Shown here in pieces: positions 31,858-40,600 of a stretch of 64,000 bases of DNA. The DNA lies in the NCBI RefSeq assembly GCF_001428255.1, contig NZ_LMRW01000025.1, forward strand, positions 233,632 through 297,631, read 5' to 3'. Each line of letters starts with the position of its first letter. Positions within the stretch are counted from its first letter, which is position 1. The notes below the pieces were generated by a model. The model made no database searches and was not told the origin of the DNA. It worked only from the letters and a program-made list of their open reading frames with translations. The position numbers and the translations under genes are program-made. The stretch is from Agromyces sp. Soil535 (GTDB taxonomy: Bacteria; Actinomycetota; Actinomycetes; Actinomycetales; Microbacteriaceae).

Positions 31858-34800
31858 GTGAGCATCACCGTCACTCCCGTCCGCTTCGAGCACCACCGCG
31901 AAGCCCTCGGCATCGGCGAGGCCGAACCTCGCCTCAGCTGGGTCGTCACGTCGGCGCCTGCCGGCTGGCGGCAGGCGCGTTACGAGGTCGAGGGGCGTGC
32001 AGCGGATGCCGCGGCGTCGGCCGGTCCGGTTGGAGCCGCGGCCTTGGTCGCGGTCGACAGCCCCGACTCGGTGCTCGTGCCCTGGCCGTTCGCCCCGCTG
32101 GCCTCGCGCGAGCGCCGCGAGGTGCGCGTGCGGGTGATCGGCGAGGACGGCGCGGCATCCGAGTGGGGCGAGTGGGCGGCGGTCGAGGCCGGCCTGCTCG
32201 AGGCGGGCGGCTGGGCGGCGCGCATGGTCGGCCCTGACTCCGAGGGCGCGTTCGCGGCCGAGCGGGCACCGCGCGTGCGCGGCGTATTCGAGGTGAGGGA
32301 TGCGCCGATCCGCCGTGCCCGCGTCTACGCGACCGCGCACGGACTCACCGAGCTCGAGTTCAACGGGGCGCGCATCGGCACCGAGGAGCTCGCGCCTGGC
32401 TGGACGGCCTATGCCGACCGCCTCCGCTATGCGACCTACGACGTGACCGACGCATTGCGTCCGGGCGCGAACGCGATCGGCGCCTGGCTCGGCGACGGCT
32501 GGTACCGCGGACGGCTCGGATGGGACGGCGGAAGTGCCCTGTACGGCGATCGGATCGGCGTGCTCGTGCAACTCGAGATCGAGTACGCCGACGGCGAGCG
32601 GCAGGTCGTGGCATCCGGCCCCGACTGGAAGGTCGGGTCCGGCCCGATCCGTGCCGCCGACCTGTACGACGGGGAGGACTTCGACGCGCGGTTGCACGAC
32701 CCGGCGTGGTCGACGCCGGAGTTCGATGACGACGGGTGGGAGGCATCCGTCGCGCTCGATCGCGACCCGGCGACGCTGGTCGCGCCCGACGGACCCCCGG
32801 TGCGGCACGTCGAGACGCTGCCCGTGATCGACGTGCTCACGAGCCCGTCGGGCAAGCGCATCCTCGATTTCGGCCAGAACCTCGTCGGCCGACTCCGCAT
32901 CCGCGTCAGCGGAGCAGCGGGCGACGTCGTGACCCTGCGGCACGCCGAGGTCCTCGAGCACGGCGAGCTCGCCACTGCTCCGCTGCGCACCGCGAAGGCC
33001 ACCGACCGCTCCACGCTGCGCGGCGACGGCGAGGAGTCCTGGGCGCCGCGGTTCACGTTCCACGGCTTCCGCTACGCCGAGGTCACCGGCTGGCCGGGCG
33101 AGTTCGATCCGGCAGCGGTCGTCGCCGAGGTGCTGCACAGCGACCTGGAGCGCATCGGCACGTTCGCGGCTTCCGACCCGCTCGTCGACCGGCTGCACGA
33201 GAACGTGGTCTGGGGCATGCGCGGAAACTTCGTCGACGTGCCCACCGACTGCCCGCAGCGCGACGAGCGGCTCGGTTGGACTGGCGACCTGCAGGTGTTC
33301 GCGCCGACGGCCTCGTTCCTCTACGACAGCGCCGGGTTCCTCGCGTCGTGGCTGCGCGACCTGGAGTCCGAGCAGCGCCGGCTCGGCGGTGTGCCGATGA
33401 TCGTGCCATCACCCATCGAGGTGGCGGGTTCGGGCGCGATGGCCGGGTGGGCGGATGCCGCAACCGTCGTGCCCTGGACCATCTACCAGCGCTTCGGCGA
33501 CGTCGAGGTGCTGCGCCGGCAGTACGCCAGCATGACCGACTGGGTCGACCAGGTCGACGCGCTCGCCGGTGAGAGCCGGCTCTGGAACACCGGGTTCCAG
33601 TTCGGCGACTGGCTCGACCCACTCGCCCCCGCCGCTCGCCCCGAGGCGGCGCAGACCTACTCCGAGATCGTCGCGACCGCCTACTTCGCCCGCTCGGCTC
33701 GCATCGTCGCCGACGCAGCGGCGCTGCTCGGGCGCGACGATGACGCCGCGCGCTACGGCGCGCTCGCCGACGAGGTGCGCGCCGCATTCCGGCGCGAGTA
33801 CATCTCGCCGTCGGGCCGCCTGCTGTCGGACTCGGCCACCGCGTACTCCCTGGCCCTGCAGTTCGACCTCGTCGACGGCGACGACGAGCGCCGTCGCTCC
33901 GCGGCCAGGCTGGCGGTGCTCGTGCGCGACAACGCCTACAGGATCTCCACCGGGTTCATCGGCACGCCGCTCATCACCGACGCGCTCAGCGCCAACGGCT
34001 ACGCGGGTGTCGCGTACAAGCTGCTGTTCCAGACCGACGCGCCCTCGTGGCTGTACGCGGTGCAGCAGGGCGCGACGACGATCTGGGAGCGGTGGGACTC
34101 GCTCCTGCCGGACGGCACCGTCAACCCGAGCGGCATGACCTCGTTCAACCACTACGCGTTCGGCGCGGTCGCCGACTGGATGCACAGGGTCGTCGCCGGC
34201 CTCGCGCCGGCGGCGCCGGGCTACCGGCGTCTCCGCATCGCGCCGCAGCCGCCGCGCTGCGGGCTCTCCGAGGCATCCGCAGCACTCCGTACCCCGTACG
34301 GAGAGGCGAGCTCGGCCTGGACGCTCGCTGACGGAGCCATCGAACTGCGGGTGACCGTGCCGGTCGGCGCGACCGCCGAGGTGGTGCTGCCCTCGGGCGC
34401 GTCGTACGCCGTCGAGCACGGCGCGCATGTGTGGACGGAGCCGTTCGAGGTCGACTCGGAGGAGCGGCCCGTGATCACGGTCGACACGCCCATGGGCGAG
34501 CTCGTCGACAGTGCCGAAGCGCTCGCGGTGCTCACGGGTGTGGTCACCAAGTACATCCCGGAGGCCGCCGAGCACATGCAGGCAGGCCTGAACGGTCGCG
34601 ACGACGTGACCCCGCGCCAGATCGCGGGCATGCTGCCGCAGTCGGACGCGGTGCTCGCCGACTTCGAGCGCGGCTTCGCAGCCGTGTCGGCGGGCGAGGA
34701 GGTGCCGGCCGACGTGCTCACCGCGCCCGAGCCGACGGCCGAGGAGGCTGCCGCCGAGGACGCGGAGCTCGCGGCGATGGCCGCTCTGCTCACGGGCAAG

Positions 34801-36999
34801 GACTTCTGGCGCACCCGTGAGGGAAGCGGCATCCGCTCGCTCACCGTCAGCGACGGGCCGCACGGCATCCGCCTGCAGCGTGAGGGCGAGGACCACCTCG
34901 GCCTCAACGAGAGCGCGCCCGCGACCTGCTTCCCGCCCGGGGTCGCGCTCGGCTCCAGCTGGGACCCGGCGCTCGCGCGTGAGATCGGCGCCGCGATCGC
35001 ACGCGAGGCCCGTGTGCTCGGCGTCGACATCCTGCTCGGACCGGGCGTCAACCTCAAGCGCTCGCCGCTCGGGGGCCGCAACTTCGAGTACCTCTCGGAG
35101 GATCCCCGCCTCGCGGGCGTGATCGCGACCGAGTGGGTTCGCGGGGTGCAGGGCGAGGGCGTCGGCACGTCGCTCAAGCACTTCGCCGTGAACAACCAGG
35201 AGACCGCCCGCATGCGCGTGAGCGCCGAGGTCGACGCGCGCACCCTGCGCGAGATCTACCTGCCCGCGTTCGAGCGGGTGGTCACGGATGCTGCGCCGAC
35301 GACCGTGATGAGCGCATACAACGCGGTCAACGGCGTGTTCAGCTCTGAGAACCGTTGGCTGCTCACCGAGCTGCTGCGCGAGGAGTGGGGCTTCGACGGG
35401 CTCGTCGTCTCGGACTGGGGCGCGATCAAGGACCGCGTCGAGGCGCTCGCCGCCGGACTCGACCTCGAGATGCCGGGAACCGGCGACGAGGGCACGGCCG
35501 CGATCGTCGCCGCCGTGCGCGAGGGCCGGCTCGAGCGCGTGGTCGTGGAACGCGCGGTCGAGCGGCTGCGACGGCTCGCCGAGCGCACGGCTCCTGCCGA
35601 CGGCGCCTCCGAGCCCGGCGACGTCGTTCCGGCCGACGCCGAGGCGCACCACGCGCTCGCGCGGCGTGCCGGCGCGGCCTCCGTCGTCCTGCTTCGCAAC
35701 GAGGGCGAGACGCTGCCGCTGCGCGCCGGCCAGCGCGTCGCCGTCATCGGCGAGTTCGCGGTCGACCCGCAGTACCAGGGGGGCGGCAGCTCCCACGTGA
35801 ACGCGATCCGCGTCGACCGCCCCCTCGACGAACTGCGCCGCGCCCTCGGCGATGCGCACGTCGTCTACGCGCCCGGCGTCTCGTGGACCGCCGACGCCGA
35901 TGCCGAGGCGCTGCTCGCCGAGGCACGCGATGCGGCATCCGTTGCCGACGTCTCCGTGGTCTTCGTCGGCCTGCACGAGCACGACCAGTCGGAGGGCTTC
36001 GACCGGGATCACCTCGACCTGCCGGCCGAGCAGGTCGCGCTGATCGAGCAGGTCGCGGCGGTCGCGCCACGCACGGTCGTCGTGCTCATGAACGGCGCCG
36101 TCGTCTCGCTCGAGCCGTGGCACGACCGGGTCGACGCGATCGTCGAGGGGTGGGTGCTCGGCCAGGCCGTCGGCGGCGCGCTCGCCGACGTGCTCACGGG
36201 TGCGGTCAACCCGTCGGGTCGCCTCGCAGAGACCATCCCACTCGCGCTGTCGGACACCCCGACGTACCTCAACTTCCCCGGCGAGCACGAGATGGTCCGC
36301 CACGGCGAGGGCGTGTTCGTCGGCTACCGGTACTACACGTCGGCCGGCCGTACCGTGCGGTACCCCTTCGGCCACGGGCTCAGTTACACGACCTTCGCGT
36401 ACGAGGGCGTCGACGTGGAGGCCACCGGCCCCGACACCGCGGTCGTCCGCGTGACGGTGCGCAACACCGGCGGCGTCGCCGGCGCTGAGATCGTGCAGCT
36501 CTACGTCGCGCCCGCGCCGTCGGCCGTGCGCCGGCCGGTGCGCGAGCTCGCGGGGTTCGCCAAGATACACCTCGCACCCGGCGAGGCATCCGTCGTCGAG
36601 ATCGCGCTCGAGCGTCGCGCGTTCGCGTTCTGGGACGTCACCAGTGACCGCTGGTGGGTCGAGCCCGGCACCTACGCCGTGGAACTCGGCCGATCCGCCG
36701 CCGACATCGTCGAGCGCCGCGAGCTCACGCTCGAGGGCGACGTCGACCGGCCCACGCCGCTCAGCCGCGAGTCGACGGTGAAGGAGTGGTTCGGCCACCC
36801 GGTCGTCGGCCCCGCGCTCATGCAGGGCATGATGGCGAACGCCACGCCCGAGCAGGAGGCCGCCGCCGAGTCCAACGGCAACATGCTCAAGATGGTCGAG
36901 TCCATGCCGATGGGACAGTTCGCGCGGTTCCCCGGCGTCGAGATCCCCGACGAGGCGCTCGAGCAGCTCATCGCGCTGAGCCTCGCTGCGGCGCAGTAG
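31858..36999 (+). CDS. Bifunctional fusion: GH78 alpha-L-rhamnosidase + GH3 beta-glucosidase
   Basis: 1713 residues, no signal peptide. The first half (about 1-870) has the GH78 order: an N-terminal beta-sandwich, Bac_rhamnosid_N with GLTELEFNGARIG, then an (alpha/alpha)6 barrel with VPTDCPQRDERLGWTGD (about 457-475) and the general-base region IWERWD (Glu about 743). A helical, acidic segment (about 880-965, TPMGELVDSAEALAVL and DVTPRQIAGML) leads into GH3. There, SDGPHGIR, KHFAVNNQETAR and VVSDWGA (nucleophile Asp about 1186) are present, then the GH3 C domain, an FnIII-like domain and a tail resembling the linker. Both active sites look complete. The pair would remove rhamnose and then glucose from rhamnosyl-glucosides such as rutinosides. 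The frame is open throughout, so it is a true fusion. Confidence 0.88.
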   Translation: MSITVTPVRFEHHREALGIGEAEPRLSWVVTSAPAGWRQARYEVEGRAADAAASAGPVGAAALVAVDSPDSVLVPWPFAPLASRERREVRVRVIGEDGAASEWGEWAAVEAGLLEAGGWAARMVGPDSEGAFAAERAPRVRGVFEVRDAPIRRARVYATAHGLTELEFNGARIGTEELAPGWTAYADRLRYATYDVTDALRPGANAIGAWLGDGWYRGRLGWDGGSALYGDRIGVLVQLEIEYADGERQVVASGPDWKVGSGPIRAADLYDGEDFDARLHDPAWSTPEFDDDGWEASVALDRDPATLVAPDGPPVRHVETLPVIDVLTSPSGKRILDFGQNLVGRLRIRVSGAAGDVVTLRHAEVLEHGELATAPLRTAKATDRSTLRGDGEESWAPRFTFHGFRYAEVTGWPGEFDPAAVVAEVLHSDLERIGTFAASDPLVDRLHENVVWGMRGNFVDVPTDCPQRDERLGWTGDLQVFAPTASFLYDSAGFLASWLRDLESEQRRLGGVPMIVPSPIEVAGSGAMAGWADAATVVPWTIYQRFGDVEVLRRQYASMTDWVDQVDALAGESRLWNTGFQFGDWLDPLAPAARPEAAQTYSEIVATAYFARSARIVADAAALLGRDDDAARYGALADEVRAAFRREYISPSGRLLSDSATAYSLALQFDLVDGDDERRRSAARLAVLVRDNAYRISTGFIGTPLITDALSANGYAGVAYKLLFQTDAPSWLYAVQQGATTIWERWDSLLPDGTVNPSGMTSFNHYAFGAVADWMHRVVAGLAPAAPGYRRLRIAPQPPRCGLSEASAALRTPYGEASSAWTLADGAIELRVTVPVGATAEVVLPSGASYAVEHGAHVWTEPFEVDSEERPVITVDTPMGELVDSAEALAVLTGVVTKYIPEAAEHMQAGLNGRDDVTPRQIAGMLPQSDAVLADFERGFAAVSAGEEVPADVLTAPEPTAEEAAAEDAELAAMAALLTGKDFWRTREGSGIRSLTVSDGPHGIRLQREGEDHLGLNESAPATCFPPGVALGSSWDPALAREIGAAIAREARVLGVDILLGPGVNLKRSPLGGRNFEYLSEDPRLAGVIATEWVRGVQGEGVGTSLKHFAVNNQETARMRVSAEVDARTLREIYLPAFERVVTDAAPTTVMSAYNAVNGVFSSENRWLLTELLREEWGFDGLVVSDWGAIKDRVEALAAGLDLEMPGTGDEGTAAIVAAVREGRLERVVVERAVERLRRLAERTAPADGASEPGDVVPADAEAHHALARRAGAASVVLLRNEGETLPLRAGQRVAVIGEFAVDPQYQGGGSSHVNAIRVDRPLDELRRALGDAHVVYAPGVSWTADADAEALLAEARDAASVADVSVVFVGLHEHDQSEGFDRDHLDLPAEQVALIEQVAAVAPRTVVVLMNGAVVSLEPWHDRVDAIVEGWVLGQAVGGALADVLTGAVNPSGRLAETIPLALSDTPTYLNFPGEHEMVRHGEGVFVGYRYYTSAGRTVRYPFGHGLSYTTFAYEGVDVEATGPDTAVVRVTVRNTGGVAGAEIVQLYVAPAPSAVRRPVRELAGFAKIHLAPGEASVVEIALERRAFAFWDVTSDRWWVEPGTYAVELGRSAADIVERRELTLEGDVDRPTPLSRESTVKEWFGHPVVGPALMQGMMANATPEQEAAAESNGNMLKMVESMPMGQFARFPGVEIPDEALEQLIALSLAAAQ

Positions 37000-37006
37000 G
37001 CCGGAC

Positions 37007-37882
37007 ATGGCGCAGCATGTCGAGCGAGCCGCCGGATCGGCCACCGCGTCGTTCATCGACGACGCGCTCGCCGGTCGACACGGGCCGATCCCCGTTCGCC
37101 GCTACGAGCCATCGGCCTCTGTGTCGACCCGGCACGGAGACCTGGTCTGGCTGCACGGCGGTGCGTTCTCGCACGGCGGACTCGACCAGCAGGAGTCGCA
37201 CGCCGTCGGCCTCGCGCTCGCCGAGACCGGCTTCGCGGTCGTCGCCGTCGACTATCGCCGCGTGCCGCCGTGGAGCTGGTGGCGGCGCCCGCGGCCCGGC
37301 GTGCTCGGCGGCATCCGCTACCCGGTGCCCCTCGACGACGTGATCGACGTGGTGCGGTGGGCTCGGCGCGAAGCGGATGCCGCGGGGCGCGAGCTCGTGC
37401 TCGGCGGCGCCAGCGCCGGGGCGTGCCTCGGCGCGGCCGCCGCACTACGCCTACACCGCGAGGGCATGCCCGGACCGGACCGGCTTCTGCTCGCCTACGG
37501 CACGTTCCACGCCGCGCTCCCGCCCGTCCCGGAGGAGCTGCGGGCGCGGATCCGAGGACGCCACGGCCTCGTGCAGTTCCGGCCGGACACGGTCGAGAAG
37601 ATGAACCGCAACTACGCCGGAAGCGTCGAGGCGATGGCCGACCCGTTCGCATTCCCCGGCGGGCATGACCTCACCGGGATGCCGCCGACGCTCGTGCTCG
37701 ACGCGGACCGGGACTCGCTGCGAGCGTCGGGCGAGGCGTTCGCCCGCGAACTCGCGGCAGCGGGCGGCAACGTGTCGCATGAGGTCGTGCCGGAGACGTC
37801 GCACGGGTTCCTCGACCGGCCCGGCAGTGCGGCGTTCGCCGACGGCATCCGTCGCGCCGCGTACTGGCTGCGGGGTCGGTGA
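37007..37882 (+). CDS. Alpha/beta hydrolase, HSL-type esterase
   Basis: 291 residues. The HGGAF oxyanion motif, nucleophile elbow GGASAGACLG, an acid in VLDADRDSLRASG and His in ETSHGFLDRPGSA are the hormone-sensitive-lipase set. There is no signal peptide, so it is cytoplasmic. It begins seven bases after the GH78-GH3 stop and is therefore surely cotranscribed. It may take acyl groups (acetyl, malonyl or feruloyl) off imported glycosides before the glycosidases act; this is inference. Confidence 0.83.
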   Translation: MAQHVERAAGSATASFIDDALAGRHGPIPVRRYEPSASVSTRHGDLVWLHGGAFSHGGLDQQESHAVGLALAETGFAVVAVDYRRVPPWSWWRRPRPGVLGGIRYPVPLDDVIDVVRWARREADAAGRELVLGGASAGACLGAAAALRLHREGMPGPDRLLLAYGTFHAALPPVPEELRARIRGRHGLVQFRPDTVEKMNRNYAGSVEAMADPFAFPGGHDLTGMPPTLVLDADRDSLRASGEAFARELAAAGGNVSHEVVPETSHGFLDRPGSAAFADGIRRAAYWLRGR

Positions 37883-37932
37883 CGTACGTTCACCCCTGGA
37901 ATCCACCGGAGAATATGCGTGAAGGAGAACCC

Positions 37933-39369
37933 ATGATCGACCGCGTCGCACGCACGCGCGTGCTGCTCACCGGAGCCACCGGCAACTGGGGGCGCGCCGC
38001 CCTACGCGAGTTCGCGAGGCGCGCCGACCGGATGACGGTGCTCGCGTTCGCGATGCCCACCGACCGCGACAGAGAGACCCTCGCCGAGTTCGACGGCATG
38101 GAGAACCTCGAGGTGGCGTGGGGCGACCTGACGGATGCCGCGGCCGTCGCGGCCTGCGTGCGCCGGGTCGACGTCGTGCTGCATGTGGGCGCGGTCGTCT
38201 CGCCGCTCGCCGACGAACAGCCCGAGCTCGCCCACCGCGTCAACGTCGGCAGCATGCGCAACCTCATCGCGGCGGTGAAGGCGCTCCCCGATCCCTCCGC
38301 CGTCGCGGTCGTCGGCATCGGCACCGTCGCCCAGACCGGAAGCCGCAACCCGCCGCACCACTGGGGGCGCGTCGGGGACCCGATCCGCGTGTCGCAGTTC
38401 GACGAGTACGGGCAGAGCAAGGTGATCGCCGAGCGCCTGCTCGTCGACTCGGGCCTGCCGAAATGGGCGCAGCTGCGGCAGACGGGGATCTTCCACCCGG
38501 GCATGCTCGAGATCCGCGACCCGATCATGACGCACCCGCCGCTCGGCGGCGTCATGGAGTGGGTGAGCGGCGAGGACTCCGCGCGCCTGCTCGCGAACCT
38601 CTGCGAGCCCGATGTGCCCGACGAGTTCTGGGGCGGGATCTACGACATCGGCGGGGGCGAGGGATGGCGCCTGACGAACTGGGAGCTGCAGAGCGCGATC
38701 GGCGGCGCGATGGGCGTGCGCGACATCCGCCGCTGGTACGACCGCGACTGGTTCGCGCTGAAGAACTTCCACGGCCAGTGGTACTCCGACAGCGACCGGC
38801 TGGAGGAACTCGTGCCGTTCAGGCAGGACACCTGGGATGCCGCGCTCGAGCGTGCGATCGCGGCCGCGCCGCCGTCGGTGCGGTCGGCCGGACGCGTGCC
38901 GCCCTGGATCGTCAAGCACCTCGTGATGAAGCCCCTCACGCGGAAGCCGCGCGGCACGATGCACGCGGTTCGCGCGGGCGACGAAGCCGAGATCGCCGCG
39001 CACTTCGGCTCGCTCGAGGCGTGGAGGTCGATCGGCGACTGGTCGACGTTCGAGCCGCCCGCGCCGTCGGGGCATCCGTCGACCCTCGACCACGGGTACG
39101 ACGAGACGAAGCCGCGGTCCGAGTGGTCGTCGCTCGACTACGCCGGCGTGGCCGGCCACCGAGGCGGGACGCTGGTCACGACGGAGGTGCAGCGCGGCGA
39201 CCTCGCCACCCTGCTCACCTGGTCATGCGCGGAAGGCCACGAGTTCGACGCGAGCCCCCGGTTGGTGCTGACCGCCGGGCACTGGTGCCCGGCCTGCGTG
39301 AAGGATGCCGCGGGTTACGCGCGGCAGGCCGAGCACAACCGCTTCCTCGCCCAGGTCGTCGACGCTTGA
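37933..39369 (+). CDS. Extended SDR (NAD-dependent epimerase/dehydratase) with C-terminal zinc-ribbon-like end
   Basis: 478 residues from the ATG at 37933, after GAAGGAG. The Rossmann site VLLTGATGNWGRAAL, a VVGIGTVAQTG strand and catalytic YGQSK define an extended SDR. The last 100 residues are unusual: they include CAEGHEFDASPRLVLTAGHWCPAC, a Cys/His array that could bind zinc. It follows the esterase gene by 50 bases and may belong to the rhamnoside unit, for example acting on sugar nucleotides or aglycones. The substrate is unknown. A 109-base gap follows, where transcripts converge with the next minus-strand gene. Confidence 0.78.
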   Translation: MIDRVARTRVLLTGATGNWGRAALREFARRADRMTVLAFAMPTDRDRETLAEFDGMENLEVAWGDLTDAAAVAACVRRVDVVLHVGAVVSPLADEQPELAHRVNVGSMRNLIAAVKALPDPSAVAVVGIGTVAQTGSRNPPHHWGRVGDPIRVSQFDEYGQSKVIAERLLVDSGLPKWAQLRQTGIFHPGMLEIRDPIMTHPPLGGVMEWVSGEDSARLLANLCEPDVPDEFWGGIYDIGGGEGWRLTNWELQSAIGGAMGVRDIRRWYDRDWFALKNFHGQWYSDSDRLEELVPFRQDTWDAALERAIAAAPPSVRSAGRVPPWIVKHLVMKPLTRKPRGTMHAVRAGDEAEIAAHFGSLEAWRSIGDWSTFEPPAPSGHPSTLDHGYDETKPRSEWSSLDYAGVAGHRGGTLVTTEVQRGDLATLLTWSCAEGHEFDASPRLVLTAGHWCPACVKDAAGYARQAEHNRFLAQVVDA

Positions 39370-39478
39370 GTGGGCAGCGCCAGGCACGGGAACCGTCACA
39401 GTCGATGCGTCGAGCGAGCGGTTGGGGTCGTCACGGCTCGAGTCGGCGATCGGGGAATGACACGTTCACGAGGCCCCG

Positions 39479-40024
39479 CTACGGTTCGGAATCGTCGGTA
39501 CAGGGCGTCAGCCAGGACTTCATGAAGGCCGCGGTCTGATACAGGTACTGGTACGTCCACGCGGCAAGCGATACGGGATGTTCCGCGGCCATCACCGTGA
39601 CCGTCGCCTCGGAGCACCGGTCGAAGACGAACCGCGTGCGCGCCACGTGCGGCGTGAACGTGATGACGACCACATCGTCTGCCTCTGGAGCGAGCTGGCT
39701 CAGCAGGCCTGCTTCGCCTTTCGTCGTGAACGGTTCAGGGTGTGCGCATTCGACCGCGGGTTCGGTGCAGATGTCGAAGGATGCCGCTGATTCTGGTCCT
39801 TCGGCGGCCACCGAGATGAGAATCCGGTCGGCCACGCCTGCGTCGCGGAGCTCCTCAGCGAGGTCGAGCCGCGGATTCGTGACCGGGCCGATCACGTAGA
39901 TGAGGTCGGCACGCTCCACCTGATCGACGGGCGGGAACACGTAGATCGGAAGGCCGACACCGACGACAACGGCCAACGCTGCGACCACCACCCACGCGGC
40001 GTTTCGCATCCGCCTCCACCACAT
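39479..40024 (-). CDS. YdcF/SanA-like DUF218 membrane protein
   Basis: 181 residues from the ATG at 40024, preceded by GGAGGCGCC; an ATG at 40111 would add an Arg-rich shadow. One N-terminal membrane segment (about 7-25) is followed by a DUF218-like extracytoplasmic domain: ADLIYVIGP, RLDLAEELRDAGVADRILIS, TTKGEAGLLSQL and VVVITFTPHVARTRFVFDRC. The family is linked to envelope work such as vancomycin resistance at high temperature (SanA), but the reaction is unknown. Confidence 0.72.
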   Translation of the reverse strand: MWWRRMRNAAWVVVAALAVVVGVGLPIYVFPPVDQVERADLIYVIGPVTNPRLDLAEELRDAGVADRILISVAAEGPESAASFDICTEPAVECAHPEPFTTKGEAGLLSQLAPEADDVVVITFTPHVARTRFVFDRCSEATVTVMAAEHPVSLAAWTYQYLYQTAAFMKSWLTPCTDDSEP

Positions 40025-40162
40025 GGCGCCTCCGCTCAGCGTCACGATGAGCGAGTGGCGCCGTCGGCTCACCCATCGTCCGACCCGGCGTGACGAGCCG
40101 GCCGGCGACATCCTACGCCCGCGGCACGAAGCCGCGATAGCGTCGGCACTGCAGTTCTCAGG

Positions 40163-40528
40163 TCAGTCTCGGGTTTCGAAGTAGAGGTGGGTGTGCAGGC
40201 GGCAGCGTTCGTTGAACGCCGACCCGCAGTTCGGGCACTCGCTCGTCGCGAGGTAGGACGCGATCGTGAGCTCCGTGCCGCATGCACCGCAGAGCACGGC
40301 CTCCCGGTCGCGTTCCGATAGCTTCCACTGCTGAGCGGCGTGGTCGGCGGTCTCCTCGTGGCACAGGTGGCACGGGTAGTACTCGTTGCAGCACGCGAAC
40401 TTGATCGCGACGATGTCCACCTCGGTGCGGTAGTGCACGCATCGCGTCATCTCGTCGACCACCGGGCCGAGCACGCGCGGCGATGCTCGGGACTCGGAGT
40501 GGTCGGATGCGGGCACGAAGACCATCAT
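40163..40528 (-). CDS. CHY-type zinc finger protein
   Basis: 121 residues. The CHY zinc finger runs from TRCVHYRTEVDIVAIKFACCNEYYPCHLCHEE through CGACGTELTI and SECPNCGSAFNERCRLH, with three Cys/His zinc sites. Bacterial members are small stand-alone proteins whose job is not known. Two adjacent ATGs (40528 and 40525) are possible starts. It is the middle of a run of minus-strand genes, but 72 bases separate it from the next gene upstream. Confidence 0.82.
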   Translation of the reverse strand: MMVFVPASDHSESRASPRVLGPVVDEMTRCVHYRTEVDIVAIKFACCNEYYPCHLCHEETADHAAQQWKLSERDREAVLCGACGTELTIASYLATSECPNCGSAFNERCRLHTHLYFETRD

Positions 40529-40600
40529 CGCAGCGGATGGGGCGCAACGGCTCAGGCGGTCGCGGCATATCGGCCGAGACAGACGACGCCGCTGCCCGTC

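Noticed and set aside
33409..37056. A 1215-codon minus-strand open frame opposite the GH78-GH3 gene
   Set aside because: Same GC-bias artefact: no motif, low-complexity composition, and the opposite strand has two complete glycosidase domains.
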